Source of the DNA: Geobacillus icigianus
GTDB taxonomy: Bacteria > Bacillota > Bacilli > Bacillales > Anoxybacillaceae
Assembly (NCBI RefSeq): GCF_000750005.1
Contig: NZ_JPYA01000126.1
Span: 12,273-76,272 of the forward strand
Direction: 5' to 3'
DNA length: 64,000 bases
Shown here piece by piece: positions 42,846 through 52,336 of the stretch (positions are counted from its first letter, which is position 1; each line of letters begins with the position of its first letter). Both the position numbers and the translations under genes were made by a program. The notes below the pieces were generated by a model, which worked only from the letters and a program-made list of their open reading frames with translations, did not search any database and was not told the origin of the DNA.

Positions 42846-43049
42846 ATGTCACCGGCGCTAGCGAAAATGTGGATCGCCATCACGTCAATGGTGTTTATGT
42901 TTCTTTCGGTCGGCTTCATTTATTTGAGCCGCTATAAAATCAAGATGAAATGGCTGCGCTTTCTTTTGGCGTTCATCGCTTACATCCTGCTGATTGTATC
43001 GGGCATCATCATCGTTTTTGTCGTGTTCAGCGGACCGACGCCGCAATAG
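42846..43049 (+). CDS. yphE: YphE, two-helix membrane protein (DUF2768)
   Basis: A 67-residue protein with two membrane helices (MWIAITSMVFMFLSVGFIYL and LRFLLAFIAYILLIVSGIII) joined by a basic loop, same length and position as B. subtilis YphE. Function unknown. SD AAAGGGGGAG. Confidence 0.82.
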   Translation: MSPALAKMWIAITSMVFMFLSVGFIYLSRYKIKMKWLRFLLAFIAYILLIVSGIIIVFVVFSGPTPQ

Positions 43050-43068
43050 GCAAAGGATGGAGGAACCT

Positions 43069-43791
43069 ATGAAACAGATCGCTCGCTTGCTTTTAGCTTG
43101 CTTGTTTCTCGCACCGCTTTCCGGGTGTTTGTATCCGCAAGAGCGGCTAAAACAAAACCAAATTCCTTACAAAGATCAAGTCGCGGCGGTGCAATCGGCG
43201 GTCGACGAATACCGGAAGGAGACCGGGGGGCTTTTGCCGATCAAAACACGGGATATGAAAACGCCGCTGTACCTAAAATACCCGGTCGATTTTCAAAAAC
43301 TCGTCCCGCGCTACATGCAGGAGCCGCCGGGAAACGCTTATGAAAGCGGGGGCGTCTTTCAATATATCATTATTGATGCGGAAACGAAGCCGACGGTCAA
43401 GCTTCTTGATCTGCGCTTAGCCGAGCGCGTCCGCGACTTGAAACTGCGGCTGAGAATGTATACGGACGAGCACCGTTATCCGCCGTTTCAAGACGTCGTT
43501 GCGCCGGGCGTATTTACGCTCGATTACAAAAAGCTCGGCTACAAAGAGCCGCCGTATGCGGTCAGCCCGTTTTCCGGCAACAACTTGCCGTTTGTCATCG
43601 ATGGGAACGGCGAAATTTACATCGATTACCGCCCTGATTTGTACGCGGCTTTGAAGAAATATCGGCACCATTATCGACCCGGCGATGATATTCGTCCGTT
43701 GTTGACCGACCATTCGCTGTTCGTGCCGGCGTATTCGTTGCCGTATACGATCGATGCGAAAACGAACGAACCGATTTTTTTCACGAAATAA
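43069..43791 (+). CDS. yphF: Lipoprotein YphF
   Basis: A 240-residue exported lipoprotein: signal peptide with lipobox APLSGC (Cys about 20), then an alpha/beta domain with no recognised catalytic motif (KLRLRMYTDEHRYPPFQDVV, NNLPFVIDGNGEIYIDYRPD). Position between yphE and spoIVA matches B. subtilis YphF. SD GGAGGAA. Confidence 0.82.
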   Translation: MKQIARLLLACLFLAPLSGCLYPQERLKQNQIPYKDQVAAVQSAVDEYRKETGGLLPIKTRDMKTPLYLKYPVDFQKLVPRYMQEPPGNAYESGGVFQYIIIDAETKPTVKLLDLRLAERVRDLKLRLRMYTDEHRYPPFQDVVAPGVFTLDYKKLGYKEPPYAVSPFSGNNLPFVIDGNGEIYIDYRPDLYAALKKYRHHYRPGDDIRPLLTDHSLFVPAYSLPYTIDAKTNEPIFFTK

Positions 43792-43799
43792 GTCATCAT

Positions 43800-43838
43800 C
43801 CCTTCTCTAGGAAAATACATTCTAGAGAAGGGATTTTT
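43800..43838 (+). terminator. Terminator of yphE-yphF
   Basis: CCCTTCTCTAG (43800-43810) pairs with CTAGAGAAGGG (43822-43832), then A and six T. Confidence 0.92.
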
Positions 43839-43849
43839 TCTTGCTTTTA

Positions 43850-43881
43850 GTCATAACTGAATCGGACAACATCATATGCAT
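43850..43881 (+). promoter_or_regulatory. Candidate SigE promoter of spoIVA
   Basis: GTCATAAC at 43850-43857 and CATATGCAT at 43873-43881, 15-base spacer, resemble the mother-cell SigE consensus (GTCATATT and CATACAAT). SpoIVA is known to be SigE-dependent in B. subtilis. Confidence 0.55.
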
Positions 43882-43949
43882 ATAGTGTCCTGCTCTATTG
43901 ATTCATTTCGCTGTTTCCAATAACGACCGAAGGACTGGAGGGAAGCCGT

Positions 43950-45428
43950 TTGGAAAAGGTCGATCTTTTTAAAGATATCGCCGAGCGGACTGGGGGCGAC
44001 ATTTATTTAGGGGTAGTCGGCGCGGTTCGTACCGGAAAATCGACGTTCATTAAGCGTTTTATGGAGCTGGTGGTCATTCCGAACATTAAAAACGAAGCCG
44101 ACAAGGCGCGCGCTCAAGACGAGCTGCCGCAAAGCGCCGCCGGCAAGACGATCATGACGACGGAGCCGAAATTTGTGCCGAATCAGGCCGTGACGGTGAA
44201 AGTCGATGAAGGGCTCGAAGTCAACATTCGTCTCGTCGACTGCGTCGGCTACGCCGTGCCCGGCGCCAAAGGATATGAGGATGAAAACGGGCCGCGGATG
44301 ATTCACACCCCTTGGTATGAAGAGCCGATTCCGTTCCAAGAGGCGGCGGAAATCGGGACAAGAAAAGTCATTCAAGAACATTCGACGATCGGGGTCGTCA
44401 TTACGACCGACGGCACGATCGGGGAAATTCCGCGCCAAGACTACATCGAAGCAGAAGAACGGGTGATTGGCGAGCTGAAAGAAGTCGGCAAGCCGTTCAT
44501 CATGATCATTAACACCGTGCGCCCGCACCATCCGGAAACCGAAGCGCTCCGCCGCGAGCTTGCGGAAAAATACGACATTCCGGTGCTCGCCATGAGCGTG
44601 GAAAGCATGCGCGAAGCGGACGTGTATAACGTGCTCCGCGAAGCATTGTATGAATTTCCGGTCCTTGAAGTGAACGTCAACTTGCCGAGCTGGGTGATGG
44701 TGCTGCGCGAAGACCATTGGCTGCGCGAAAGCTACCAAGAAGCGGTGCGCGACACGGTCAAAGACATTAAACGGCTGCGCGACGTCGACCGGGTTGTGCA
44801 GCAGTTTGCCGAGTACGATTTCATCGAAAAAGCGCAGCTTGCCGGCATCGAAATGGGGCAAGGGATCGCCGAAATCGACTTGTACGCGCCGGATGAGCTG
44901 TACGATCAAATTTTAAAAGAAATCGTCGGTGTCGAGATTCGCGGCAAAGACCATCTGCTTCAGTTGATGCAAGATTTCGCCCATGCGAAAGCGGAATATG
45001 ATCAAATCGCCGATGCCTTGAAAATGGTCAAACAAACCGGCTACGGAATCGCCGCTCCCGCTTTGTCCGACATGAGCCTTGACGAACCGGAAATCATCCG
45101 CCAAGGGTCGCGCTTTGGCGTCCGCCTGAAAGCCGTTGCGCCGTCGATTCATATGATCAAAGTCGACGTCGAATCGGAGTTTGCGCCGATCATCGGCACG
45201 GAAAAGCAAAGCGAAGAGCTCGTTCGTTATTTAATGCAAGATTTTGAGGACGATCCGCTGTCGATTTGGAATTCCGATATTTTTGGCCGCTCGCTCAGCT
45301 CCATCGTCCGCGAAGGCATTCAGGCGAAGCTGGCGCTCATGCCGGAAAACGCCCGCTACAAGCTGAAAGAAACGCTTGAGCGCATCATCAACGAAGGCTC
45401 CGGCGGCCTCATCGCCATTATTTTATAG
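43950..45428 (+). CDS. spoIVA: Spore coat basement ATPase SpoIVA
   Basis: A 492-residue mother-cell protein that polymerises on the forespore surface as the base of the coat. Walker A-type GVVGAVRTGKSTFIK (about 22-36), a switch-like TEPKFVP, NTVRPHHP, and the conserved C-terminus SGGLIAIIL. Length equals that of B. subtilis SpoIVA. TTG start with SD GGAGGGAAG. Confidence 0.97.
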   Translation: MEKVDLFKDIAERTGGDIYLGVVGAVRTGKSTFIKRFMELVVIPNIKNEADKARAQDELPQSAAGKTIMTTEPKFVPNQAVTVKVDEGLEVNIRLVDCVGYAVPGAKGYEDENGPRMIHTPWYEEPIPFQEAAEIGTRKVIQEHSTIGVVITTDGTIGEIPRQDYIEAEERVIGELKEVGKPFIMIINTVRPHHPETEALRRELAEKYDIPVLAMSVESMREADVYNVLREALYEFPVLEVNVNLPSWVMVLREDHWLRESYQEAVRDTVKDIKRLRDVDRVVQQFAEYDFIEKAQLAGIEMGQGIAEIDLYAPDELYDQILKEIVGVEIRGKDHLLQLMQDFAHAKAEYDQIADALKMVKQTGYGIAAPALSDMSLDEPEIIRQGSRFGVRLKAVAPSIHMIKVDVESEFAPIIGTEKQSEELVRYLMQDFEDDPLSIWNSDIFGRSLSSIVREGIQAKLALMPENARYKLKETLERIINEGSGGLIAIIL

Positions 45429-45438
45429 AAAAAGTTTC

Positions 45439-45579
45439 ATGGGCAGCGCGATCTGTCCTCTACCCAAGGATGAAAATCCGCGTCAGTCCTGCATTTTCGC
45501 GGAAAAGATCTATGGGCAATGGTTTGCCCTCCACCCGGGGACGAAAATCTCGCGCCAGTTCGGCATTTTCGCGGAAAAG
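45439..45579. repeat. Dispersed repeat, family A, locus 2 (inverted)
   Basis: Two tandem units about 72 bases apart (ATGGGCA at 45439 and 45512; GCGGAAAAG at 45499 and 45571). Each reads ATGGGCA...CC[TC]CYACCC...GGAYGAAAATC...CATTTTCGCGGAAAAG. The reverse complement of the array at 32459-32740 has the same order of blocks (CATGGTTTGTCCTCC, GAGGATGAAAATC), so both belong to one family. Confidence 0.75.
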
Positions 45580-45594
45580 CAGAGGCCGCGCGCC

Positions 45595-45620
45595 AAGCTC
45601 CCGAAAAGGGGGCTTTTTTT
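45595..45620 (+). terminator. Terminator of spoIVA
   Basis: AAGCTCCC (45595-45602) pairs with GGGGGCTT (45608-45615, one T-G pair), then more T. Confidence 0.8.
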
Positions 45621-45787
45621 GATGCCGTTTTTTCAACTGCGAAGCGGCAACGGGAAAAAATCGCCCAACCCCTTGAGAAATCAGGATTGGTACTTGATTA
45701 TAGGCATGGCGTTATGGTAATCTTTTATCTGAAATCGTTGTTTTGGTGAAATATGCCTAAAATTGGCCGTTTTTGCGAAAAAAGAGG

Positions 45788-45816
45788 TTGAATTCTTGCG
45801 GTGAATTGGTTAAGAT
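45788..45816 (+). promoter_or_regulatory. Candidate hup promoter
   Basis: TTGAAT (45788-45793) and TAAGAT (45811-45816), 17-base spacer. Confidence 0.5.
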
Positions 45817-45910
45817 TAGGCATGTCACCGTTCCTTGCAATGTATAGAAACGCAGAAAAGTGTCTACAAATGGCAGTAAACAAGCAAAGCCTTGGGAGGA
45901 GGTGAATGGC

Positions 45911-46183
45911 ATGAACAAAACGGAATTGATCAACGCGGTCGCTGAAACAAGCGGTCTTTCGAAAAAAGATGCAACAAAAGCCGTTGATGCGGTGTTTGAT
46001 TCGATTACAGAAGCGCTGCGAAAAGGCGATAAAGTGCAATTAATCGGCTTTGGGAACTTTGAAGTGCGCGAGCGCGCCGCTCGCAAAGGACGCAACCCGC
46101 AAACGGGCGAAGAAATGGAAATTCCGGCGAGCAAAGTTCCTGCATTCAAACCGGGCAAAGCGTTGAAAGACGCTGTCAAATAA
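45911..46183 (+). CDS. hup: DNA-binding protein HU
   Basis: A 90-residue nucleoid protein. [12 protein letters not shown] start, helical body, [24 protein letters not shown]-binding arm (about 46-66) and [16 protein letters not shown]. From memory it matches the classic B. stearothermophilus HU. GGAGGTG SD. Neighbours spoIVA and folE match the B. subtilis hbs locus. Confidence 0.98.
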   Translation: MNKTELINAVAETSGLSKKDATKAVDAVFDSITEALRKGDKVQLIGFGNFEVRERAARKGRNPQTGEEMEIPASKVPAFKPGKALKDAVK

Positions 46184-46206
46184 GCCTACATAGCCGGAGT
46201 GGAGAA

Positions 46207-46239
46207 AAGAAGGGCAGGTGTACACCGCCCTTCTTTTTT
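46207..46239 (+). terminator. Terminator of hup
   Basis: AAGAAGGGC (46207-46215) pairs with GCCCTTCTT (46227-46235); inner GGTG/CACC extends it; T-run follows. Confidence 0.9.
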
Positions 46240-46266
46240 GTGTTTTTCTCATCCCTATGCTAGAAT
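46238..46266 (+). promoter_or_regulatory. folE-mtrB promoter
   Basis: TTGTGT (46238-46243) and TAGAAT (46261-46266), 17-base spacer ending TGC (extended -10). Confidence 0.6.
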
Positions 46267-46309
46267 CGGATTACATGCAGTTTTTACGATGCAGGAGGAT
46301 GTTATTTGT

Positions 46310-46876
46310 ATGCCAGAGATCAATATTGCACAAATTGAATATGCCGTTCGTCTCATTCTCGAGGCGATCGGAGAAGATCCGAACCGCGAAGGGCTTGTCG
46401 ATACGCCGAAACGGGTGGCGAAAATGTATGCCGAGGTGTTCGCCGGGCTCAGCGAAGATCCGAAGCAGCACTTTCAGACCGTTTTCAGCGAAGAGCATGA
46501 GGAGCTTGTGCTCGTCAAAGATATTCCGTTTTATTCGATGTGCGAACACCATTTGGTTCCATTTTTCGGCGTTGCCCACGTTGCATATATTCCCCGGGGA
46601 GGAAAAGTGACCGGCTTGAGCAAGCTCGCGCGGGCGGTTGAGGCGGTGGCGCGCCGTCCGCAGCTGCAAGAGCGCATCACAGCGACGGTCGCCGACTCGA
46701 TCGTCGAGGCGCTCGAGCCGTATGGGGTGATGGTTGTCGTGGAGGCGGAACATATGTGCATGACGATGCGCGGCGTCAAAAAACCGGGGGCGAAAACGGT
46801 GACAACGGCGGTGCGCGGCGTGTTTGAAACGGATGCCAACGCCCGCGCGGAAGTGCTTTCGTTAATCAAAGCGTAA
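46310..46876 (+). CDS. folE: GTP cyclohydrolase I (MtrA)
   Basis: A 188-residue enzyme that makes dihydroneopterin triphosphate, first step of folate synthesis. [25 protein letters not shown] (about 71-95) carries the zinc ligands Cys and His, [10 protein letters not shown] follows, and [12 protein letters not shown] holds the third zinc Cys. Called mtrA in Bacillus because it is cotranscribed with mtrB. SD AGGAGGA upstream. Confidence 0.97.
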   Translation: MPEINIAQIEYAVRLILEAIGEDPNREGLVDTPKRVAKMYAEVFAGLSEDPKQHFQTVFSEEHEELVLVKDIPFYSMCEHHLVPFFGVAHVAYIPRGGKVTGLSKLARAVEAVARRPQLQERITATVADSIVEALEPYGVMVVVEAEHMCMTMRGVKKPGAKTVTTAVRGVFETDANARAEVLSLIKA

Positions 46877-46889
46877 GGAGGAAAGGTCG

Positions 46890-47114
46890 ATGTACACAAA
46901 CAGCGACTTTGTCGTCATCAAGGCGCTCGAAGACGGGGTGAATGTGATTGGACTGACGCGCGGCGCCGACACGCGATTCCACCATTCGGAAAAACTGGAC
47001 AAAGGGGAAGTGTTGATCGCCCAGTTCACCGAACATACGTCGGCGATCAAAGTGAGGGGAAAGGCGTACATCCAAACGCGCCATGGCGCAATTGAATCGG
47101 AAGGGAAAAAGTGA
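46890..47114 (+). CDS. mtrB: Tryptophan RNA-binding attenuation protein (TRAP)
   Basis: A 74-residue protein that forms an 11-subunit ring; tryptophan-bound TRAP wraps RNA containing (G/U)AG triplets. From memory it is almost identical to B. stearothermophilus TRAP. Visible functional parts: [19 protein letters not shown], the tryptophan-pocket HTSAIKVRG, and the RNA-contacting Lys/Arg in KAYIQTRHG. Its target, the trp leader with 11 triplets, is at 54147-54206 in this window. SD AAGGAGGAAAGG. Cotranscribed with folE. Confidence 0.98.
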   Translation: MYTNSDFVVIKALEDGVNVIGLTRGADTRFHHSEKLDKGEVLIAQFTEHTSAIKVRGKAYIQTRHGAIESEGKK

Positions 47115-47157
47115 TTCGGCAAATTTCTAGCAAACTAGAGCGCTTTCGGCAAAATTA

Positions 47158-47166
47158 TGTTATAAT
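47158..47166 (+). promoter_or_regulatory. Extended -10 promoter of hepS
   Basis: TG-T-TATAAT (TATAAT at 47161-47166), perfect extended -10, no clear -35. Confidence 0.6.
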
Positions 47167-47216
47167 GAGTCCGACATGGCGGTGCGGATATTTTTTCGGG
47201 GACAAGGGTGGTTGAT

Positions 47217-48005
47217 GTGAATGGCATCATGGTGAAACTGGCTTCATTGAAGGAACAAATTGAACGTCTGCTCGATCATCCATACTTGCGCGCGCATATA
47301 CCGGTGCCGGCTGTGGACGAAGATCGGCTGCTGCTTTCGCTGTCGATGCTTGATGGCGCCAAAGAGGCGCTGGACGAGCCAGATCGGTGCATCACGGCCA
47401 TGATGCTGATGCAAATCGCTCTTGACACCCATGAAGATGTGACGGATCGCGGCGGCGATTTGCGGACGCGGCAGCTCGCTGTTTTGGCCGGGGACTTGTA
47501 CAGCGGGCTTTTTTACGAGCTGTTGGCCCGCTCCGGCGATGCGGCGCTGATCCGGCTGTTTGCCGAGGCGGTCCGCGAGGTGAACGAACAAAAAGTGCTG
47601 CTGTATGAGAAAAAAACGGACCAGCTCGAACGGCTCGTTTCCGCCGTTGCTACGGTCGAATCAGCGCTGCTCGTCAAGCTCGCCGACCGCATCGGGGCGC
47701 CGCAGTGGGGGCAGTTTGCCCGCCATTATTTGCTGCTGCGGCGCTTGCGCTCGGAAAAAGAATCGTTTGTTCGCAGCGGGGCGTCGGCGCTGTTTGACCA
47801 GATGGCGCGCATCGCCTTTCCGCGATTGAAGGCGGTGAAGGAACTGCGTCGGCAGCTGCTTCGCCTTTGCGATCGTTATATCGACCGTTGTCAAGAAGCG
47901 CTGTTTGCGGCGAATCTGCCGTTGAACAGTTTGTTGGCGCTTCGTCTCGCCGAGCTTTCCGGCGGGTTTCAAGCCATCGGCAAAATGACGGTGGAAGAAG
48001 GGTAG
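47217..48005 (+). CDS. hepS: Heptaprenyl diphosphate synthase component I
   Basis: A 262-residue, mostly helical small subunit of the two-part heptaprenyl diphosphate synthase; it lacks Asp-rich motifs and sets product length with Hep[15 protein letters not shown] and [22 protein letters not shown] are typical. GTG at 47217 is preferred (SD AAGGGTGG); GTG 47208 and ATG 47229 are in frame. First gene of hepS-menH-hepT. Confidence 0.92.
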   Translation: MNGIMVKLASLKEQIERLLDHPYLRAHIPVPAVDEDRLLLSLSMLDGAKEALDEPDRCITAMMLMQIALDTHEDVTDRGGDLRTRQLAVLAGDLYSGLFYELLARSGDAALIRLFAEAVREVNEQKVLLYEKKTDQLERLVSAVATVESALLVKLADRIGAPQWGQFARHYLLLRRLRSEKESFVRSGASALFDQMARIAFPRLKAVKELRRQLLRLCDRYIDRCQEALFAANLPLNSLLALRLAELSGGFQAIGKMTVEEG

Positions 48006-48009
48006 AAGG

Positions 48010-48714
48010 ATGCATCAGTCGAAGGAAGAGCGAGTCCATCGCGTATTTGAAACCATTTCCGCTCATTACGACCGAATGAATTCGGTGATCAGCTTTCGCC
48101 GCCATCTTAAGTGGCGTGAAGATGTGATGCGGCGGATGAACGTGCAAAAAGGGAAAAGAGCGCTTGACGTTTGCTGCGGAACGGCTGACTGGGCGATCGC
48201 GCTAGCTGAAGCGGTCGGCCCGGAGGGGGAAGTGTACGGCCTTGATTTCAGCGAGAACATGCTGAAAGTCGGCGAGCAAAAGGTGAAGGCGCGCGGCCTC
48301 GCCAATGTGACGCTCATCCACGGCAACGCGATGCAGCTGCCGTTTCCCGACAACACATTTGATTATGTCACGATCGGCTTTGGCTTGCGCAATGTTCCCG
48401 ATTACATGACAGTGCTTCGGGAAATGCACCGCGTCACGAAGCCGGGGGGCATGACCGTCTGTCTGGAGACGTCGCAGCCGACACTGTTTGGCTTTCGCCA
48501 GCTTTACTACCTGTATTTTCGGTTTATCATGCCGCTGTTTGGCAAGCTGTTGGCGAAAAGCTACGAGGAGTATTCATGGCTGCAAGAGTCGGCGCGCGAG
48601 TTTCCGGGGCGGGATGAGCTGGCCGAGATGTTTCGCCAAGCTGGCTTTGTCGATGTCGAGGTCAAACCGTACACGTTCGGCGTCGCGGCGATGCACATAG
48701 GCTATAAACGATGA
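48010..48714 (+). CDS. menH: Demethylmenaquinone methyltransferase
   Basis: A 234-residue SAM-dependent methyltransferase for the last step of menaquinone synthesis (ubiE/menG in other schemes). SAM motif [20 protein letters not shown] (about 51-70), [28 protein letters not shown] (about 115-133) and the C-terminal [11 protein letters not shown]. Lies between the two subunits that make its prenyl donor. Confidence 0.95.
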   Translation: MHQSKEERVHRVFETISAHYDRMNSVISFRRHLKWREDVMRRMNVQKGKRALDVCCGTADWAIALAEAVGPEGEVYGLDFSENMLKVGEQKVKARGLANVTLIHGNAMQLPFPDNTFDYVTIGFGLRNVPDYMTVLREMHRVTKPGGMTVCLETSQPTLFGFRQLYYLYFRFIMPLFGKLLAKSYEEYSWLQESAREFPGRDELAEMFRQAGFVDVEVKPYTFGVAAMHIGYKR

Positions 48715-48729
48715 GTTAAGGTGAACACC

Positions 48730-49692
48730 ATGAAGTTGAAGGCCATTTATTCGTTTTTACATGATGATTTGGCGGCAGTGGAAACGGAGCTCGAGCGGAC
48801 GGTCCGGTCCGAGTACGGGCCGCTTGGAGAAGCGGCGCTTCACTTATTGCAGGCGGGCGGAAAGCGGATCCGTCCCGTTTTTGTCTTGCTTGCGGCCCGT
48901 TTTGGCCAAGCGGACGTCGAACAGGTGAAACATGTCGCCGTCGCGCTCGAGCTCATTCATATGGCGTCGCTCGTCCACGATGACGTCATCGATGACGCCG
49001 ACACGCGCCGCGGCCGGCCGACGATCAAAGCGAAATGGAGCAACCGCTTTGCCATGTACACCGGCGATTATTTGTTTGCCCGCTCGCTGGAACGGATGGC
49101 GGCGCTCGATGATCCGCGCGCCCATCAAGTGCTGGCGGAGACGATTGTCGAAGTGTGCCGCGGGGAAATCGAGCAAATCAAGGACAAATACCGATTCGAC
49201 CAGCCGCTGCGCACGTATTTGCGGCGCATCCGCCGCAAAACGGCGCTATTGATCGCCGCCAGCTGCCAGCTTGGCGCGTTAGCCGCCGGCGCCCCCGAAG
49301 CGGTGACCAACCGGCTGTATTGGTTCGGCCATTACGTCGGCATGTCGTTTCAAATCACCGATGACATTCTCGACTTTACCGGGACGGAAGAACAGCTCGG
49401 CAAACCGGCCGGGAGCGATCTGCTGCAAGGAAACATCACGTTGCCGGTGCTGTATGCCCTTGGCGATGCGCGCGTGCGGTCTAAAATTACCGCCGTCGGC
49501 GCGGACACGAACGCGGAAGAGATGGCCGCTATATTGGCGGCGATCAAACAAACGGACGCCATCGAGCGGTCGTATGCGCTCAGCGACCGTTATTTGGAAA
49601 AGGCGCTTCACCTCCTCGATGAGCTGCCGACTAACCAAGCGCGCTCCTTGTTGCGCGATCTCGCCCTCTATATTGGAAAAAGGGATTATTAG
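48730..49692 (+). CDS. hepT: Heptaprenyl diphosphate synthase component II
   Basis: The 320-residue catalytic subunit of the polyprenyl synthase. First Asp-rich motif VHDDVIDDADTRRGRPT (about 83-99), second DDILDFTGTEEQLGKPAGSD (about 210-229), and the GGKRIRPVFV substrate-binding block (about 43). It makes the C35 chain of menaquinone-7. ATG at 48730 with SD AAGGTGA. Confidence 0.96.
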   Translation: MKLKAIYSFLHDDLAAVETELERTVRSEYGPLGEAALHLLQAGGKRIRPVFVLLAARFGQADVEQVKHVAVALELIHMASLVHDDVIDDADTRRGRPTIKAKWSNRFAMYTGDYLFARSLERMAALDDPRAHQVLAETIVEVCRGEIEQIKDKYRFDQPLRTYLRRIRRKTALLIAASCQLGALAAGAPEAVTNRLYWFGHYVGMSFQITDDILDFTGTEEQLGKPAGSDLLQGNITLPVLYALGDARVRSKITAVGADTNAEEMAAILAAIKQTDAIERSYALSDRYLEKALHLLDELPTNQARSLLRDLALYIGKRDY

Positions 49693-49709
49693 CGCTTTCA
49701 AGGCGGCAG

Positions 49710-49738
49710 TTGCCAACGGCGGGAAACCATGATACTAT
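49710..49738 (+). promoter_or_regulatory. ndk promoter
   Basis: TTGCCA (49710-49715) and TACTAT (49733-49738), 17-base spacer ending TGA. Confidence 0.65.
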
Positions 49739-49789
49739 GATGAGGGGAGCTTGTCTCCCGGTACATACGACAGTAGGGGTGGAGAGCGA

Positions 49790-50239
49790 ATGGCAGAACG
49801 GACATTCATCATGGTGAAGCCGGACGGAGTTCAACGCAATTTGATCGGCGAGATTGTCGCCCGCTTTGAAAAAAAGGGCTTCCAGCTCGTTGGTGCCAAG
49901 CTGATGCAAGTGTCGCGCGAACTGGCTGAGCAACATTACGCCGAGCATAAAGAGCGCCCGTTCTTCGGCGAACTCGTTGATTTCATCACTTCCGGGCCGG
50001 TGTTTGCCATGGTGTGGGAAGGCGAAAACGTAATCGCCGCCGCCCGGCAAATGATGGGGAAAACGAATCCACAGGAGGCTGCCCCCGGCACGATCCGCGG
50101 CGACTTCGGTTTGACGGTCGGCAAAAACGTCATCCACGGCTCCGACTCGCCGCAAAGCGCCGAACGGGAAATCAATTTGTTCTTTAAAGAAGACGAGCTC
50201 GTCCGCTACTCGAAACAGATCAACGCATGGCTGTACTGA
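49790..50239 (+). CDS. ndk: Nucleoside diphosphate kinase
   Basis: A 149-residue enzyme that equilibrates NTP and dNTP pools. [15 protein letters not shown] at 8-22 and the catalytic His in [16 protein letters not shown] (about 115). SD GGGGTGGAGAG. Own promoter and terminator. Confidence 0.97.
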   Translation: MAERTFIMVKPDGVQRNLIGEIVARFEKKGFQLVGAKLMQVSRELAEQHYAEHKERPFFGELVDFITSGPVFAMVWEGENVIAAARQMMGKTNPQEAAPGTIRGDFGLTVGKNVIHGSDSPQSAEREINLFFKEDELVRYSKQINAWLY

Positions 50240-50246
50240 TGCAAAG

Positions 50247-50270
50247 ACCGGCCGCAATTCGGCCGGTTTT
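50247..50270 (+). terminator. Terminator of ndk
   Basis: ACCGGCCG (50247-50254) pairs with CGGCCGGT (50260-50267), then TTT. Confidence 0.85.
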
Positions 50271-50309
50271 CCATTTTCATCATCAAAGTCATGAAGGAGG
50301 AAGAAAGCG

Positions 50310-51080
50310 ATGGATGATTATATGCAGTTTATCGCTAAGGTGAAACGAAAAACAGGCATCGATTTGTCTTTGTACAAAGAAGCGCAGATGAAGCGGCGGC
50401 TGGCGGCGCTTTACGCCAAAAAAGGATTGAACAGCTTCTCCGAACTGTTTGCGGCGATGGAAAAAGATCCGGCTCTATGGCATGAGTGTTTGGATCGCAT
50501 GACGATCAATGTGTCCGAATTTTACCGAAATGCCAAACGATGGGAAGTGTTGGAACAGACCATTTTGCCGCGGCTCTTAGCGGAAAACCCTCGTCCGCGC
50601 GTATGGAGCGCCGCTTGCTCGACCGGCGAAGAGCCGTATACGTTGGCGATGGTGCTGGCTCAGCACGTGCCGCTTTCGCGCGTCTCGGTGCTGGCGACCG
50701 ACATCGATGAAAACGCGCTCGCCCGCGCGCGGCTTGGCTTGTACAGCGAACGATCGCTCGCCGAGCTGCCGGAGGCGATGAGAAAAAAATTTTTTACGAA
50801 AGACGGCGATTGGTATAAAATAGACGACAAGATCAAGCGGACGGTGACGTTTGAGAAACATAACCTGCTCGCCGATCCGTTTCCTAGGCCATTTGATTTA
50901 ATTGTCTGCCGCAATGTGCTCATTTATTTTACCGAGGAGGCGAAGCGGACGCTGTATCGGAAGTTCCATGCGGCGCTGCGGCCCGGCGGCGTGCTGTTTG
51001 TCGGCAGCACCGAGCAAATTTTCAACCCCGGCTTGTATGGGTTCGAGATGGAGGAAACGTTTTTTTACCGTCGAAAGTAG
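50310..51080 (+). CDS. cheR: Chemotaxis protein methyltransferase CheR
   Basis: A 256-residue SAM-dependent enzyme that methylates glutamates on chemoreceptors. N-terminal helical domain to about 75, [19 protein letters not shown] motif [19 protein letters not shown] (about 97-115), [14 protein letters not shown] and [23 protein letters not shown]. Same place before the aro genes as in B. subtilis. Confidence 0.95.
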   Translation: MDDYMQFIAKVKRKTGIDLSLYKEAQMKRRLAALYAKKGLNSFSELFAAMEKDPALWHECLDRMTINVSEFYRNAKRWEVLEQTILPRLLAENPRPRVWSAACSTGEEPYTLAMVLAQHVPLSRVSVLATDIDENALARARLGLYSERSLAELPEAMRKKFFTKDGDWYKIDDKIKRTVTFEKHNLLADPFPRPFDLIVCRNVLIYFTEEAKRTLYRKFHAALRPGGVLFVGSTEQIFNPGLYGFEMEETFFYRRK

Positions 51081-51099
51081 CAGTTTTTTCAAATCACTA

Positions 51100-51127
51100 T
51101 TTTCATTTTTCGCATTTATGATATATT
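51100..51127 (+). promoter_or_regulatory. Candidate promoter of aroC
   Basis: TTTTCA (51100-51105), 16-base spacer ending TGA, TATATT (51122-51127). Confidence 0.5.
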
Positions 51128-51167
51128 TTTACTCAAACGCGTTAAAGATCTGAAGGGAGAGACGAAG

Positions 51168-52334
51168 GTGCGGTATTTGACAGCAGGGGAATCGCACGGC
51201 CCGCAACTGACGGCCATTTTGGAAGGAGTGCCGGCCGGTCTAGAGCTGCGCGCCGAGCATATCAATCAAGAATTGGCGCGTCGGCAAAAAGGGTACGGGC
51301 GCGGCCGGCGTATGCAGATCGAAAAAGACGAAGTGAACATCACCGCTGGCGTCAGGCACGGCAAAACGCTCGGTTCGCCGATCGCGCTCGTCGTCGAGAA
51401 TCGCGATTTTAAACATTGGCAAACGATTATGGCAGTTGAACCGGTGGATGACGAAGCGGAAGTGAAGCGGAAAGTGACGCGTCCGCGGCCGGGGCATGCC
51501 GATTTAAACGGCGCCCTGAAATACGGGCATCGCGATATGCGCAATGTGCTCGAGCGTTCGTCAGCGCGCGAAACGACCGTGCGTGTCGCCGCCGGGGCGG
51601 TGGCGAAGCGCATTTTGCAAGAGGTCGGCATCCGCGTCGCTGGCCATGTCATCGAAATCGGCGGCGTGCGCGCCAAGAAGCTTGATTATCGTTCGCTGGA
51701 GGAATTGCAGGCGGTGACGGAAGAGTCGCCGGTGCGCTGCTTTGACCCGGAGGCAGGGCAAAAAATGATGGAAGCGATCGATCAAGCGAAGAAAAACGGC
51801 GATTCGATCGGCGGCATCGTGGAAGTGATCGTTGAGGGCGTTCCGGCTGGAGTCGGCAGCTATGTCCATTACGACCGGAAGCTTGACGCCAAAATCGCCG
51901 CGGCGGTCGTCAGCATCAACGCGTTTAAAGGCGTTGAATTCGGAATCGGCTTTGAAGCGGCGCGCCGTCCGGGAAGCGAAGTGCACGATGAGATCGTTTG
52001 GAGCCCGGAAGAAGGTTTTTCGCGCCGCACCAACCGGGCGGGCGGCTTTGAAGGCGGGGTGACGACCGGGATGCCGATCGTCGTTCGCGGGGTGATGAAG
52101 CCGATCCCGACGCTGTATAAACCGCTGCAAAGCGTTGACATCGACACGAAAGAACCGTTTGCGGCCAGCATCGAACGGTCGGACAGTTGCGCCGTGCCGG
52201 CGGCGAGCGTCGTTGCCGAGGCGGTCGTTGCTTGGGAAGTGGCCGCGGCGATCGTGGCGCAATTCGGGCAGGATCGGATCGACTTGATCAAGGAAAACGT
52301 CGAGCGCGCCCGGCGTTACGCGAGGGAGTTTTGA
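51168..52334 (+). CDS. aroC: Chorismate synthase
   Basis: A 388-residue FMN-dependent enzyme that completes the shikimate pathway (aroF in B. subtilis naming). It has [19 protein letters not shown] near the start, [15 protein letters not shown] (about 105-119), [18 protein letters not shown] and [17 protein letters not shown] near the C-terminus. GTG start with SD GAAGGGAGA. First gene of the aromatic supraoperon. Confidence 0.97.
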   Translation: MRYLTAGESHGPQLTAILEGVPAGLELRAEHINQELARRQKGYGRGRRMQIEKDEVNITAGVRHGKTLGSPIALVVENRDFKHWQTIMAVEPVDDEAEVKRKVTRPRPGHADLNGALKYGHRDMRNVLERSSARETTVRVAAGAVAKRILQEVGIRVAGHVIEIGGVRAKKLDYRSLEELQAVTEESPVRCFDPEAGQKMMEAIDQAKKNGDSIGGIVEVIVEGVPAGVGSYVHYDRKLDAKIAAAVVSINAFKGVEFGIGFEAARRPGSEVHDEIVWSPEEGFSRRTNRAGGFEGGVTTGMPIVVRGVMKPIPTLYKPLQSVDIDTKEPFAASIERSDSCAVPAASVVAEAVVAWEVAAAIVAQFGQDRIDLIKENVERARRYAREF

Positions 52335-52336
52335 CG

